A stretch of DNA of 64,000 bases from Symsagittifera roscoffensis (GCF_963678635.1 NW_026970820.1:1118001-1182000); one strand, 5' to 3'; positions 1-11,850 are shown, numbered from the stretch's first letter. The notes: generated from the sequence alone by a model not told the origin. Numbers and translations: made by a program.

Positions 1-635
1 GCCACTTGATCCATTGGAGGACAGGAAAAGGTAATTTTCAATGTCCAGTGACGTTTGGAGGGCGCCTTTGTGCACCCACAGGTCGCGCTTTCGAACTGAC
101 CGTCGCACAAAACACCCGAACATGTGTTGTCGACTGGTGACGCTTGCAGAACTTCAATATCTTTCGTTTTGAAGTCAAAATACACATATGAGCCATGCTC
201 AACATTGCTGGGCGGACTTACGTCAGTGGCGAATATCAAGGAATCCGCGACAGGAACCAAAGGCTCTTCCATTCTAACAATCGGATTTTGATGAATATTA
301 CCGTCCATTTTCGGCAGAACTAACCAAACTTCATCTCCAGGACAGAAATGGCAGCTGTATCGCAGAAAATCGGATGAAAGGTGCTCCGTTTTTGTAAAAA
401 CCAGTACGATATGAGGCGTTGCGGGAACTCCAAATGCATGGAAGCGATCGAACTTCACTGCTTCAGGAAGTCTGGCTGCTGCTGAGCCTCTCCTTGCTTG
501 CCAGGTTTTAACAAATGTTTTCTTTGCTACACTTGTATAGAGGTAAGTAGCTCGCATCCTATACAAACCACCAAAAACGTTGTCGGGATCGATGAGCTGG
601 GAGTACGTCACCTCTCTAAACCTGTTTTCAGTCAT
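1..635 (-). CDS. Helentron accessory-like protein, 5' part, cut by window edge
   Basis: An open frame of about 211 codons runs from the ATG at 635-633 off the left edge with no stop. Its translation aligns along its length with exon 1 of the gene at 21432-23262. Shared blocks are YSxLI, TYLYT/S, ARRG/PRRG, FDRFHAFGVP versus YDRFHAFGVP, DFLRYS, LP(K/R)xDG and SPxDNTCSGxLCDGQ, followed by a CxC pair. The C-x4-C ... C-x-C cluster recalls a zinc ribbon. RPA-like OB folds that accompany Helentrons carry such a ribbon, but I cannot prove that assignment. A CTCAG acceptor-like site lies 3 nt before the ATG, so the start could instead lie in an upstream exon. By analogy with the second copy, a Rep-helicase gene may lie beyond the left edge. 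Confidence 0.7.
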   Translation of the reverse strand, partial: MTENRFREVTYSQLIDPDNVFGGLYRMRATYLYTSVAKKTFVKTWQARRGSAAARLPEAVKFDRFHAFGVPATPHIVLVFTKTEHLSSDFLRYSCHFCPGDEVWLVLPKMDGNIHQNPIVRMEEPLVPVADSLIFATDVSPPSNVEHGSYVYFDFKTKDIEVLQASPVDNTCSGVLCDGQFESATCGCTKAPSKRHWTLKITFSCPPMDQV

Positions 636-2105
636 GTGCTGAGCATGGAGGTAGGAAAAGTTTGCTTTCAGAAACATATTTTCAACTGTAACAAACCACA
701 AAAATGACAACGATCCTCAACATAAACATTTAGACACGAACGCCTTTTTAATAGCTGAAAAGTATAGAGCACTTTTAAAACCAAAAAATTAGTGTCTTCG
801 AAAAATTGGAAACATTCATGAGAAACCTTTTGAAAAGAGCCATGTACAACCTGGAGGTAACAGTATTGGCATGTATAATATGAAAAAAAATAATATACTA
901 AATTATTTAAATCGTATTTTATAGAAAACTGACCACCTTGAAAGAGAGACGTATGAACATAGAAGCTGAAGCTCCTCTTTAAAAATGGACATACGTTTTT
1001 CTGTCGTACTGCACATGCAACTGCGTACCTTAAACATTCATTTCACGCAGAACCAGAAAAAAAATGAAATGTCATGGCATGCCCCGGAAAAAAATAAACC
1101 ATGGGACACTTGAAAATGTGTTTTCTGATAATACATAAAAAACATGCCGTCTACGAACAGGAAAACAAAAATCGTCACCCCCATCACTTTTCGGCTAGGT
1201 CAGGGATCGAACAGCAAAAAAATGTGTTTGGATCCCTCTGCGGAACCACGAGGCTACTAGACTGGTCGTTCGTGCTTTTTCTGGTAAAAATGAAAGAACT
1301 GGAAGTACGAATTGCAAGGATATTTGCTTCAACGTGTAAATGCTTTCCATAAAACAGCAGTATTAAAACCCATAAAATCACTAATCAATTAAAAAATAGA
1401 TAGCAACAATTGACAGTTGCAGCCATACTCTCACAACAAACGTGAAGACAGATAATGGAGTTTACAAAAGTTTCGTCGATGTATTTTGAAAAAAAACACG
1501 AGGGTAAAGGAATTTGAAATAATGTCGCGTAAATCAAGCGTATTATCTGGAAAATTCTCAATGAACAATTGAAATATGATTTTCATCCAATTTGTAGCGA
1601 GCAAGTTAAGAACTAATTTTTGATGGAACGGCTATAGGCGACAATAGACAAATGGTAAACAAAACGCAGATAATAAAAAAGGAGAAAGACAGCTGAAAAA
1701 TCAGTAACGAAATCACAAACAAAAGTGAAGGAGCGAGTTGAAGGTAGAAAAAAATGATAAAAACAAATTGAATTTCTCTTTTCCGGGATGAAACAGAAAA
1801 ATTTCTACTTCAATTCCAATTTACAGGTCAGTCTTTTTTACCGCAGTTATCTAACAACTTATCTTAAATATTCAATCAATAGGCAAACAAGTTGATTTAT
1901 TTTATTGGTGTTTGTTTAGTTGCTAAACTTGAAAATTACAGTGAGAGTGGCTCCGAAGCCTACTTGGGGGGCGATAGTGACGAAGTATGGATAAAACTAA
2001 GTCGAGTTTGCTCACCAATTGACAAATGAGTCCCGCACTGAACTAACACCATCATTTCTGTTCATTTAACAGCAATAGAATGGTATAAAAAAATTGTGGA
2101 TTTTA
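636..2105. other. non-coding AT-rich spacer, no gene seen
   Basis: This is the 5' flank of the truncated accessory gene. Short open frames near 1101-1381 overlap on both strands, have no recognisable motifs and look like chance. Poly-A and poly-T runs are frequent. I see no convincing RNA gene or promoter beyond the acceptor-like CTCAG at 639-643 (minus strand). Confidence 0.5.
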
Positions 2106-2114
2106 TTATTTGCT

Positions 2115-2185
2115 GACGATCACAGAGGGAGTCGAACCGACACCACGTGCGCTAGAGTTAAATGCGGAACTCACTGTGCTAACTG
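2115..2185 (-). repeat. tRNA-like pol III element (SINE head)
   Basis: The minus strand has an A-box-like TTAGCACAGTGAG and a near-perfect B box GGTTCGACTCC about 40 nt later, the internal promoter layout of a tRNA. The cloverleaf stems pair poorly, so a functional tRNA is unlikely. The conserved block at 2232-2420 lies immediately 5' on the same strand, the same arrangement as in the 25.0-26.0 kb tandem array. Confidence 0.55.
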
Positions 2186-2231
2186 GAGTTATGATGTAAC
2201 TGAGAGCATAAAATTTTATAGCAAGCAAATC

Positions 2232-2420
2232 ATTTGAACAACTTTAAAAATCCTATACACGTTCTTAACCTTAGTTGGCTGAGAGCGCGAATGACACACA
2301 ATTTCTGTCCCCCTATCTTAGATGCAAATAATGATTTGGCTTTACCGGTTTCAAAAGAAATGTGTGTCGAGTCTCTCAGTACCGGGAGGGATTATTTAAT
2401 GTATTTAACGATTATAAATG
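2232..2420. repeat. conserved block shared with the 25.0-26.0 kb tandem array
   Basis: It carries the landmarks GTTGGCTGAGAGCGCGA, ACACAxTTTCTGTCC, TTGGCTTTACCG and GAGTCTCTCAGTACCGGG. The same landmarks occur in three tandem copies at about 25.15-26.03 kb. This copy is more diverged. It contains a plus-strand A-box-like segment (near 2274-2290) and a B-box-like TCGAGTCTC. Confidence 0.6.
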
Positions 2421-2504
2421 AACACACACAAAAATAGACGAGAGGATGAACATGATATTGATAAGAATGAACTGCATAGATATAAATTGTACCTTTATGA
2501 ATCT

Positions 2505-2572
2505 ACTGTGGCGCAGTGGTAAAATTGCAGACTCTCAATCAAGCATAAGAAGATCGAATCCTACTTCAGCTA
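2505..2572 (+). repeat. tRNA-like pol III element (SINE head)
   Basis: The A box TGGCGCAGTGGTAAAATTG is followed by the B box AGATCGAATCC at about 2551-2561. A T-run (ATATTTTTTATGG) starts about 15 nt later and could terminate pol III. The stems do not complete a canonical cloverleaf. Confidence 0.55.
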
Positions 2573-3057
2573 AAATATTTTTTATGGAAGTTTAGTTGTT
2601 TATCGAAAAACATTGTTTTATTGAAGAAGAAAACAAAGGCACCACACGAAAGATTTAATTCAGCTTAAGTGCACAATTTGAGACGTACCAAAAGTCCAAG
2701 ACATGAAACGACACGTCACAAGAAAATGCAATTGCTACTGCACTTAGTTTCTTGTACAAAAAGGTAAAAGGACAGTTTTCCAAAAACAGTTGATGAAGAC
2801 CACCGTACTCACAGAATTGGAAAGTGTAAGGATGAAAAGAAAAATATTGGCTATATAAGAAAAACGAGACTAAAGATATTGTGGGAGCTAAGGAAAGGAA
2901 AACAGATTAAGATCATGTATTTGAAAAAGATGATAGAAATTTCTCGATTCAAACAGCAACTTGTCTTTATTTTATTTAATGATTAGAAACAAAAGCACAA
3001 CTTAAGTAGTTTTGATCTTTTGTTCCACTGCAAAATATTATAGATACTAGAAGTCAT
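2573..3057. other. non-coding spacer, no gene seen
   Basis: AT-rich sequence with no coding frame or repeat that I recognise. The first Helitron-like array element begins, 5'-truncated, at about 3058. Confidence 0.5.
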
Positions 3058-4775
3058 GCATCTTGATCCAGGATAACGGATAGCCGTTTTAAGCTTTGTA
3101 GTAAAATGATTTTATTTAAAGCATGTTTCGAGTTGCTCATGAGAAGCTTTCGTGTTTTTAAAAAAATAAATTTGAATAGACAAGGACTCCTAGCAACCCA
3201 CTGCGGAATAATTGACGTTTGGTGGATACAAATATTACTGGCGAATAACTAGTAAATGAACACTGATGACAAATATTGTAAGATTTCAAAAAAAACTTAG
3301 TAATTCCTTTGAGAAATCATTCAGATTTTTTTTAGTTTTCCTCGCACCACCCACTGTTCTTAAGTATTGAAGATTCCTGTTCTAGCCGTTTATAACACTT
3401 TGGCAGAAAAAACATCAAAATGATGTAAAATGTTTTAAAAAAAAGAAAAATTTAAAAATTATGTTTTAGAAAAAAAAATCAAAAACTTGTAATTTTCAAA
3501 ATTGAAAAAAAGTGAAAATGAGTTGCATATTACGATTCAGCGTACCCAACTTATTGGGTGAAGCATTTTAAATTACCAAAAAATATTGAAAATTGTAGAT
3601 TTTATGAAGTTTTCATTTTGGCTATTTTTCCTTGTCGCCTCCACTTAAGGCACCTTTGAGCCAACTTGAGAAACTGGAACCTAAACAAGCTGCACAGATG
3701 GTCAGAATGAGCCATTTTCAGCGTGATAACACGGCTGGAAGAAAAAAAACTCCAGAAAAGAAAGAAAATTATGAACTTTAACCTTTTTTCTTCTTCAAAT
3801 GGCGATACTTAGAATAATTTTTCAGCTGAAAAGTTCAAAAAATATCAAAAATTTCAAATTTTGACAAAAATTTTAAAAAATCTCATCCTTCTGTTAATTG
3901 GAGTGTTCGAGGTTTTGGGAGACCTTATCTGCCGGCTACCAACAAGTGGTTCACTTATTTTAAAGTTTTGAGAAAGGTCAAAAAAACATGTTTTTTCGAT
4001 TTTTTTGACAGAATTCCGGAAGCAATATCTTGGCTAAAAACAAGAATGAGGGCCTAAAATTAGTACAAACAGTACTCCCACATAAAGTACATTAGGTTGG
4101 AAACTAAAAATTTACTCTGACTCAAAAATCGTTTTTTAACTTTATTTCTGAACAAGAAATTGAGAAGAAATCGAAAACTTAAAAATTTTTAGAAAAAAGT
4201 GATTGTTTTGAAAAAGTGCCAATTTTTAGCTGAAACTTTTCATTTTAGCTAAGAAAGCCAGAGCAATGCCCTTTAAGCTCAAATAAATTAATTATGCAAA
4301 TTATTTTCAAGTTTTTTCGTTAAAGCCTTTAATTTTGAAAAAGTATTCAAAAATGGGTAAAAAAAAGTCAAAAAAATCAATTTTCTCCGATTCAAAAACC
4401 TCCACTACCATGATGATTAGTGCGTTAGATAGGACTGCTGAGATCAATTTAGACGTTCTTTCATAAGTATATCGAAATTTTTACTTATTTTTGAGAATTA
4501 AGCAAAATAAAAACTTTTCCCAAATTGGGCAAAAAGCCCAAATTAGCCCAAACACCTGTTAAAAATTGTTGGGTCAAAAAATCACAAAAGGAAACCCCTA
4601 TTCGTTTGACATTTTAGGGCCGCATGCAAAAAATTAGACCAATCTAACCTGACAATTTCGAGAATCAACTTTTTTGTCAAAATTCTCTAAAGACCAATTT
4701 AGGGAGATTACTTGTACCGGTGGGGGCCCTACCCCACCTAAAAAATTTTTGAAATGCTGGAACGCGGCCACCTAG
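3058..4775 (+). mobile_element. Helitron-like non-autonomous element E1 (2.2-kb type), 5'-truncated
   Basis: Homology to the 2.2-kb units at 28754-44351 starts at GATCCAGGATAACGGATAG, just after the point where those units carry their internal hairpin. It runs to the end of the unit. The 3' end has the hairpin GGTGGGG/CCCCACC (4719-4738), then GCGGCCACCTAG. The next element starts at the following base. The first ~460 bp of the unit are missing. Confidence 0.65.
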
Positions 4776-7265
4776 AGGAAATTGTTTCGCCCCACCCACC
4801 CGACCTAAAATTTTACCCACCCACCTGATCAGTCAGTCCGCTTCCACGTCGTTTTTGAAATTTGATTCATTCCGTAGCTGGAATTGATTAATGGTTTTCC
4901 CTAATACATGAAACTTTGACAGACAGATATGCAACTATTTGATAGAGCATTTTTCGAATCACTTCTTCGAATAGATTTTCAAAAAAAGCCTAAAAAAATC
5001 ATGCGCTTTTATTACATATATCATCGAAGCAAAAAGAGTACCGTGTTGGTTCCATAAATGGCTCCAGTACCCACAATGCTAAGATGCAGGAAAAATACCT
5101 TTCTATTAAATTTGAGATACAATGTCTCATGAAGGAAATGGAAACGCTATCCTAGGGTGCAGGTTTTCTGAAAAAATGGTATCAGCTGAAACATAACAGC
5201 ACAACATAGCGGCTGCTCTCTATTTCTCTGCTCTTTATTCGAGGTCCCGGATGCCCCTACCTGGGACCACAAGGGTCCCAGGGCGCATCCTATAGGGATT
5301 AAAGCATCAAACGTACAATCATGAAATGAGAAATTCTAATCACTTATTACAATGTTCCATATTTCATTTTGCTCAGCAATCAGTAAACTGTTGTATTTTT
5401 AACTTGAAGAGCCTATTATATTATCAAACAAAATTACATTTTCTTTTAGTTTTTCAAACAATATTTTACAATTTGAAACAAAAAGAAACCTTGCATTTCT
5501 TTGCAGTAACTAAGTCAGTGCACTGTAGCTACACTAGTGAATGTAAAACATAGTTAAAAAAACGGACAACTGGATCTGGTTTTTTAAATTTAATGTTTTT
5601 TTGTTCGGCTTTTAAATAGGATCACGTCAATTAATAATTGAAATTGAGCAAAGACAAGAATATAACACTCGCAATTTTTGTTCAATATTGACTAGAAAAA
5701 TGATCAAACCACTCTATATTGCCTATGGCAAGCTCAAAACATCCATCAAAAACCACTTTTGTTCACTTTTAAAATTGAATTATTTTTCGACCAAAAAAAG
5801 TTAGAGATGAAATTGAAAAAAAAAACGAAAATTTATTTAATTTGAAAAAATTGGTGTCAAACTGCCTTATCCATAGAAACACTTTCTATGAACCTATTCA
5901 GAAAGGTTTTGTTGAGCAATGCCGAAAAAATTACCCCTTTTGAGAAAAATTCAAAAAACACATTTTTGGTTAACTCAAAAAAGTGGAAAAAGTGGGAAAA
6001 GCGGTCTTCAAAACGAAACCATCCAAAAGTTGCATTAACTAACTGCCATTATTTTTAAAATTCAGACCCGCATGCAAAAAATAACGAAAATCTTACGGGA
6101 ACTTTTTGAGAACAGATTAGTTTCTCCGGAATTTTGGTAGTACTGTTTTGATTACTATAATTATAATTAAAGTCAAATCTAAAAATCGTAAAAACTACAA
6201 TTTTTAATCAATTTTGACAAATAAATGATCAAAACCCACTAAATTGGCTATGGCAAGTTCGAATATACCATCAGAAACCATTTTTTCCCACTTTTGAAAA
6301 TTTTCATTTTTTTTAAAATTTATGTTGAGTCACAAACGGGAAAAACCATATTTTTTCAAAATGTCAATAACAGTTGTTCTTTTCAAGTTAGTTCATAAGG
6401 TCACATGTTATGAACCTGTTCAGAATGGTTCTCATGTTCAAAGCCATACAAATTACCCATTTTGAGAAAAATTCAAAAAACACATTTTTGGTTAACTCAA
6501 AAAAGTGGAAAAAGTGGAGAAAGGTGTCTTCAAAACGAAACCATCCAAAAGTGGCATTAACTAACTGCCATTTTTTTGTGAATTCAGACCCGCATGCAAA
6601 AATTTATGAAAATCCTACGTGAAGTTTTTGAGAACAGATTAGTTTCTCGGGAATTTTGGTAGTACTATTTTTATTACTTTAATAATAATTAAAGTCAAAA
6701 CTAAAAGTGGTAAAAACGACAATTTTTAATCAATTTTGACAAATTAATGATCAAAACCCACTAAGTTGGCTATGGCAAGTTCGAATCTACCATCAGGAAC
6801 CATTTTTTCCCATTTCTGAAAAGTTTCATTTTGAAAAAAATAAATGTTGAGTCACAAACGTGAAAAATCATATTTTTTCAAAAATTCAAAAAAAATTGTT
6901 CCATTTAAACTAATTCATCAGGCCACACGTTAGGAACCTGTTCAGAATGGTTTTCATGATCAAAGCAGCAAAAGTCACCCATTTTGAGAAAAGTCGAAAA
7001 AACACCTTTTTAGTTAACTGAAAAAAGTGGAAAAAGTGGGAAAAAGGGTCTTCAAAATGAAACCATCCAAAAGTGGCATTAACAAACTGCCATTATTTTC
7101 TCATTTCAGACCCGCATGCAAAAAATTAGGAAATTCTGACGAGCGGTTTTGCAGAAGTCGATAGTTTCTGGGCATTAGTAACAACGTAAAAAATTTTTTG
7201 CTTTTTGACCGGAAGGGGCCCCTACCCCTTCCTAATTGCTTTTTGTGCTACACGCGACCATCTAG
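4776..7265 (+). mobile_element. Helitron-like non-autonomous element E2 (2.5-kb type)
   Basis: Complete element. It starts AGGAAATTGTTTCGCCCC with C-rich repeats (CCACCCACCCGACC). The internal hairpin (TGGGACC/GGTCCCA core with outer arms) is at 5249-5290. Three internal copies of a ~525-bp repeat follow, with TTTTGAGAAAA anchors near 5939, 6461 and 6981. The 3' hairpin GGAAGGGG/CCCCTTCC is at 7211-7232, then GCGACCATCTAG. It is nearly identical to E14 (46874-49379). There are no coding genes: the short frames inside are translations of the repeat. Confidence 0.7.
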
Positions 7266-9742
7266 ATCTTTCAGGTCTGCGTCCCACCCACCCTCCGTGA
7301 CTAATCTTGCTTCCGAGAATGATCATTTGTTTCACCTTTACCCCATCTCAGGTCAGTTACTCTTGAAAAAAGTCCTACTTGAAACGTTCGGATTCACTTT
7401 GCCCCCTACGGGCGCAATGGTGAAGCCCATTTTTTCTTCTCACTGAACTTCTTCTCCGAACAGTTCACATAAAACATTACTATGGTTTTATCTGAAATTT
7501 GCCGTGTCCAGCTGCGACTCCTACTTTTTTCACGTCACTGGTGTTCCAACAACAGGACCACATGAGATTCCCATTCAGATACTGTCTCAATTTTGAAAAT
7601 TCTGATTTTATTTTTTTTGCCGTTTTTCGGAAAATAAACTAATTACTTCATTCGAATTAAAAAAAAAAACGAAAAACTCTTAAAGATAGCAAGACATTAT
7701 TGTGACTGTCGTCTATATCTGTTCTCTTTGTTGGAGGTCAATGATGCTCCCTAAGTGGGACCACAAGGGTCCCAGGGAGCATCAGTAAATGTTTTGGATA
7801 GTATGCCATTTTTGATTAAGACAAAATCTTTGGCCAATTGTGTTTTTTTTCACAGTCCCTTATCCACTGCAAATGTAAAGACTAATTTTTGTTTGAAGTT
7901 TTAAAAAATAATAATAACCTTTTCATTTGTGATGACTCGTATCACTCATAAATCAATGGAAGACTCTGACTAACCTTCTCAAGCATGGAAATACATCAAA
8001 AAGAAAAAACGATTCTGGTTATTTCAGACTGCTTTTTTTGTTAAATTTCAGATAGATTTTGAAAACTCTTTCTTTAAATTGTATGTCTGCCGAAAAAGAA
8101 CAAAAATTACAAACTGAAACCATTTTGGTTAAATTAAGGCTCTTCACCCACCAAACTCAAAATTGCGAAGCTGAAACGAACAATCGACAGCCCATTTTAT
8201 AATTTTCGTTTTATTTTTTCAAAACATGTGTCATATATTTTCAAAAGCAATTTATTAAAGTTTCATTTTTTACCAGAAAAGTAAGTCCGAAAAAAAAACA
8301 GATTTTTAAATACTGTCAAAAAAAAGGTGGCAACTAGTTTTACCAATGGAATCATAGTATATGATTAAGTTCAAAATAGTTTTCATTACCATTGACTAGA
8401 CGCTTACTCAATTTGAGAAATGTCGTTAATAACTTTTTTGGAAACATAAAAAACGGATAATGGAAAAGTTTTCCTCTAACTTATAGAAAAGAATTTTATG
8501 AGAAAAACCATTACTAATATCACGTGTAAATTACGAGAGTAGATTCAGGCCACATGCAAAATTTCAGCAGAAGCACTCAAGCAATTTTGAGAACGAAACA
8601 ATTGTTCCAGAAATTGACAAAGTAGTATATACACCAATTTTACCATAAATCGTCAAACTAAAAAAATCGCAAAAACTACAAATTTTATCCAATTTTGACT
8701 TTTAAATACTCTATACCGACTAAATTGACTATGGTAAGCTCGAATCAACCATCAAAAACCATTTTTAATCGTTCTGAATTTTTTAAGTTTTTTTCCATCA
8801 AAAAGTTGAGTCAGAAATGGGAAAAAGGTTTTTTTTTCAGAAAAACGGAAAAAGTTGTTCAAAATCAACTAGAAATATAAGCCATTATTTTTGAACCTGC
8901 TCAGAATGGTTCTGGTGACCGAAGCCGTAAAAAGTACCCAATTCGAGGAAATTCGAAAAAACTCTTTTTTCAGCACTTTGAAAAAGTGGAAAAATGTAAA
9001 AAATTGTCTTCAAACAAATAGGATGAAAAAGTGATCAGTAAAAGCATCGATGCCGTGTCAAATGAGGATTGCATGCCAATTTTTGAAACAATCCAACGGG
9101 TTTTTTTTAAGAACGAAACCATTTTTTGACAATTTTAGTAGTAGTATTTACACTAATTAGTACCATATATGGTCAAAATTCAAAAATACAAAAAACTACA
9201 ATTTTCATCCAATTTTGACCTTCAAATACTCTATACCCACTAAATTGACTATCGGGAGCCCGAATCAACCATCAAAAACCACTTTTAATCACTTTCAAAT
9301 TTTTTTTATTTTTTAAATCAAAATGTTGAGTCAGAAATAGGAAAAAACAATTTTTTTCAAAAAGTCAAGAAAAGTTGTCCCAATTGAATAAACTCACTAA
9401 GCCACACTCTATGAACCTGTTCAGATTGGTTTTCATGACCAAAGCCGTAAAAAGTACCCAATTTGAGAAACTTCGAAAAATCACCTTTTAGTTAACTCAA
9501 AAAAGTGGAAAAATCGGGTAAAATGGGCTTCAAACCGATAGGATCGAAAAGTGACCTTTATAAGATATGATTGCCGTGTCAAATTAGGGCCGCATGCAAA
9601 AAATTAGAAAAATTCAACGAAACGTTTTTGAGAACTCGACAAATATGGTCATTTTGGTAAATGTATAATTTTAGAAATTTTTTGCCCGGAAGGGGCCCCT
9701 ACCCCTTCCTAAATGCTTTTTGTGCTACACGCGACCATCTAG
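7266..9742 (+). mobile_element. Helitron-like non-autonomous element E3 (2.48-kb type)
   Basis: Complete element starting ATCTTTCAGGTCTGCG. The internal hairpin at 7743-7783 pairs GATGCTCCC with GGGAGCATC and TGGGACC with GGTCCCA. Internal repeat anchors are near 8411, 8938 and 9461. The 3' hairpin GGAAGGGG/CCCCTTCC is at 9688-9709 and the end is CTAG at 9739-9742. It is a near-copy of E18 (56759-59236). Confidence 0.7.
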
Positions 9743-9838
9743 GGGTGCTTAACCATCCCCACCCACCCGACCTGGGTTTTTTACCAATGCACTTGATCAA
9801 CCAGGCTTCCACCACTGTTTTCTGTTCGATTCGATCAG
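9743..9838 (+). mobile_element. Helitron-like element E4, 5' end only
   Basis: About 95 bp matching the start of E10 (37605): GGGTGCTTAACCATCCCC, the C-rich repeat and TGATCA. Homology is lost near 9838. This is where the left array stops, either broken by later insertion/deletion or simply at its edge. Confidence 0.55.
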
Positions 9839-9919
9839 GGATCATGGTTGTTTACTGTTTGCACATAATAAGTGACTATGATGTAATTAGTGTTGAAAAA
9901 AAAAAGTTTTTAACTGATC

Positions 9920-9990
9920 GTCTCACACCGGGGTTCGAACACCAGACATATCGGTCCTGAGTCTAACGCTCTAACCAACTGCGCCACCTT
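9920..9990 (-). repeat. tRNA-like pol III element
   Basis: On the minus strand, TGGCGCAGTTGGTTAGAGC is an excellent A box and GTGTTCGAACCCC a good B box. T-arm and acceptor pairing are poor. Downstream, after about 25 nt, the minus strand runs into a long T-run. It is the most tRNA-like of the set, but I would not call a decoding tRNA without a covariance-model score. Confidence 0.55.
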
Positions 9991-10349
9991 GCGTCTTGCT
10001 TAGGCAGAAGCGAAAGTATTGTTCAACAAACGATTTCAGTCGTATGATTAGTAAAACTGAGACGATTATATTCAGTTTTTTGATTTACTTTTTCTTTCCA
10101 GTCCATTGACTGGATTACACTGAAACATGAACTTTATTTTAATATCTTAAGCATTTCAGTATGCTTAGTTTTTAACAACATATTTTAACAGGAATGTCAG
10201 CAATGCTACGATTTGGAAACGAACCTTCAACCAACGGAGACCTAATAGTGGACGGAACCACTAGACCACAAACGACGAAATTGTTGTTGAATTGGGACAT
10301 TATCAGTGAAATTAAACGTCAAATGTGATGTCTTATCAGTGTCATTGGG
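9991..10349. other. non-coding spacer
   Basis: No coding frame, RNA gene or named repeat is apparent. The sequence is AT-rich. Confidence 0.45.
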
Positions 10350-10640
10350 CGTATGTATGTATGCATGTATATATTTATGTATATTTGTATGTACGTATGT
10401 ATGTATGTATGTATGTATGTATGTATGTATGGATTAAAGTAATGTTGTATGTATGTGAATGCAGGCATACAAATATGTTTGCTCGTGTACTTATGTAGGT
10501 ACGTGTGTATGTTGTATGCATGTATGTATGAATTTATGTATGTATGTATTTATGTATGTATTTATGTGATTATGTATGTTTTATTGCATATTGTATGAAT
10601 GTGTGTAAGTATGTGAAATGTATGTCTTGATTGATGTATC
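10350..10640. repeat. (TATG)n / GTAT microsatellite, interrupted
   Basis: Long runs of the tetranucleotide GTAT/TATG are interrupted by point changes and short unique stretches. The purest tract is about 10388-10430, with further tracts to about 10640. Confidence 0.9.
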
Positions 10641-11002
10641 TATGTACGTATATAAAATATTGCTAACACTGAATATTTTCTTTTCTGTTTCTTCGATAAA
10701 CTATAACGAGTAATGTTGATATATGACAATGACGAATGTTTAATAGTGAATTTTTTACCATTGCCTCATCAGCTTCCATTTTATGTAACGTTTTTACATT
10801 TTAAGAGAACTCTCTTGTTTCGACTGTTTCTGAGAATATTCAATTCGGGCAGACAAAAAGCAGAAACGTTAGACGTTTTTCTTTGAAAAGGAAAATAATT
10901 GAACGATTTGAGTCTGGTTATGAATGTGATTGTTTCAACTGAACATACTCATTAACTTTGACAGCTATTAAAGGAAATGTGTTCAAAAAATTTTTCTTCG
11001 AC
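10641..11002. other. non-coding spacer
   Basis: AT-rich sequence between the microsatellite and the next tRNA-like element. No gene seen. Confidence 0.45.
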
Positions 11003-11075
11003 CTGTCAGAGTTTCGAACCGGCGTGTTTGGTTTGCAAGACCAGTTATGAACCACTAAACTATCGTCTCGTGATA
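11003..11075 (-). repeat. tRNA-like pol III element with alanine-type anticodon arm
   Basis: On the minus strand the A box TAGTTTAGTGGTTCATAAC is followed by a paired arm TGGT-CTTGCAA-ACCA (anticodon position TGC) and the B box CGGTTCGAAACTC. The T arm and acceptor stem do not pair well. A T-run (AATTTTTTGAAC) follows about 20 nt after the B box. Probably a tRNA-derived pseudogene or SINE head. Confidence 0.5.
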
Positions 11076-11287
11076 ATTGCTGCAAGTTGCGATTGGCAGT
11101 GAAGGAAACAGAAGAAACAATTGCTGTGGTTTAGAGAGACACTATTTGAAATAATTCCTTCCACTAGGATAGCTTTGTGGAACCAGAGTCAACCCGGCCT
11201 CTCTTCTGTCATCCCACTGTGGGAAATGAAACTTTTTGTCAAGGTTTATTGGAAGGATAGGAAAAACATTTAATGATATGAAGGATC

Positions 11288-11352
11288 AGTGTGGGAATCG
11301 AACTAGGGCTATCTGCTTCCAAGTCCTGTGCAGATTCGCTTGTGGTAAGACA
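11288..11352 (-). repeat. tRNA-like pol III element, weak A box
   Basis: The minus strand has a strong B box AGTTCGATTCCC. The A-box region (TACCACAAGCGAATC) is degenerate. Spacing fits a tRNA-derived unit. Confidence 0.4.
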
Positions 11353-11524
11353 GATATCTAATAGACACTAGTTTTTGCCGACCAATCATCTGAGGTCTTA
11401 GAAAGCATGGCTGGAAAAAGACAAGATTTGAAATCTGATGGTTTTCTGTAATGTTAACAGATGTTGTGCGATGAGTTAAAAATATTTTTTCATGAGGGAA
11501 TTGAAACAAAGAGAAACATAAAAT

Positions 11525-11850
11525 TTTGATCTATTGGAGTCACTGCCTTGGCGGTGGCCAACGGGTCATTCCTCTGTCTCTCAGTGTATATGACGGATTG
11601 TGTCAGATCCGTATGAACCTCCTCCGCTAGTCGGTCAGGGGGACGTGTCTGGCAAGCCAGATTGGGAACCCCAAACCCACAGCCCTTCTCGCCATGTCTT
11701 TACATGATCTCAGAGTGTCGGACTATTTTCACTTTTGATCAACTAGCTTCAGAGACCAGTTTCAGATGCCCCGCCAAAGACATCATCGACTAGTATCGTA
11801 TTTGGTTTCGGTGATGTTGAGAATGCGTTGGAAGGTAGCGAAACAATGAC
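11525..11850. other. GC-richer stretch with adjacent hairpins, unidentified
   Basis: This segment is less AT-rich than its surroundings and has back-to-back short inverted repeats, TCTGGC-AA-GCCAGA and TTGGG-AAC-CCCAA, near 11649-11672. It could be the end of a retroelement or a structured RNA. I recognise no family. Confidence 0.3.

Noticed and set aside
1101-1381. Overlapping plus- and minus-strand short frames as candidate genes
   Set aside because: No homologous copy, motif or splice context. Both are compatible with chance.
9920-9990. Functional tRNA gene
   Set aside because: The A and B boxes are excellent, but T-arm and acceptor pairing fail by eye. Kept as a tRNA-like element pending a covariance score.
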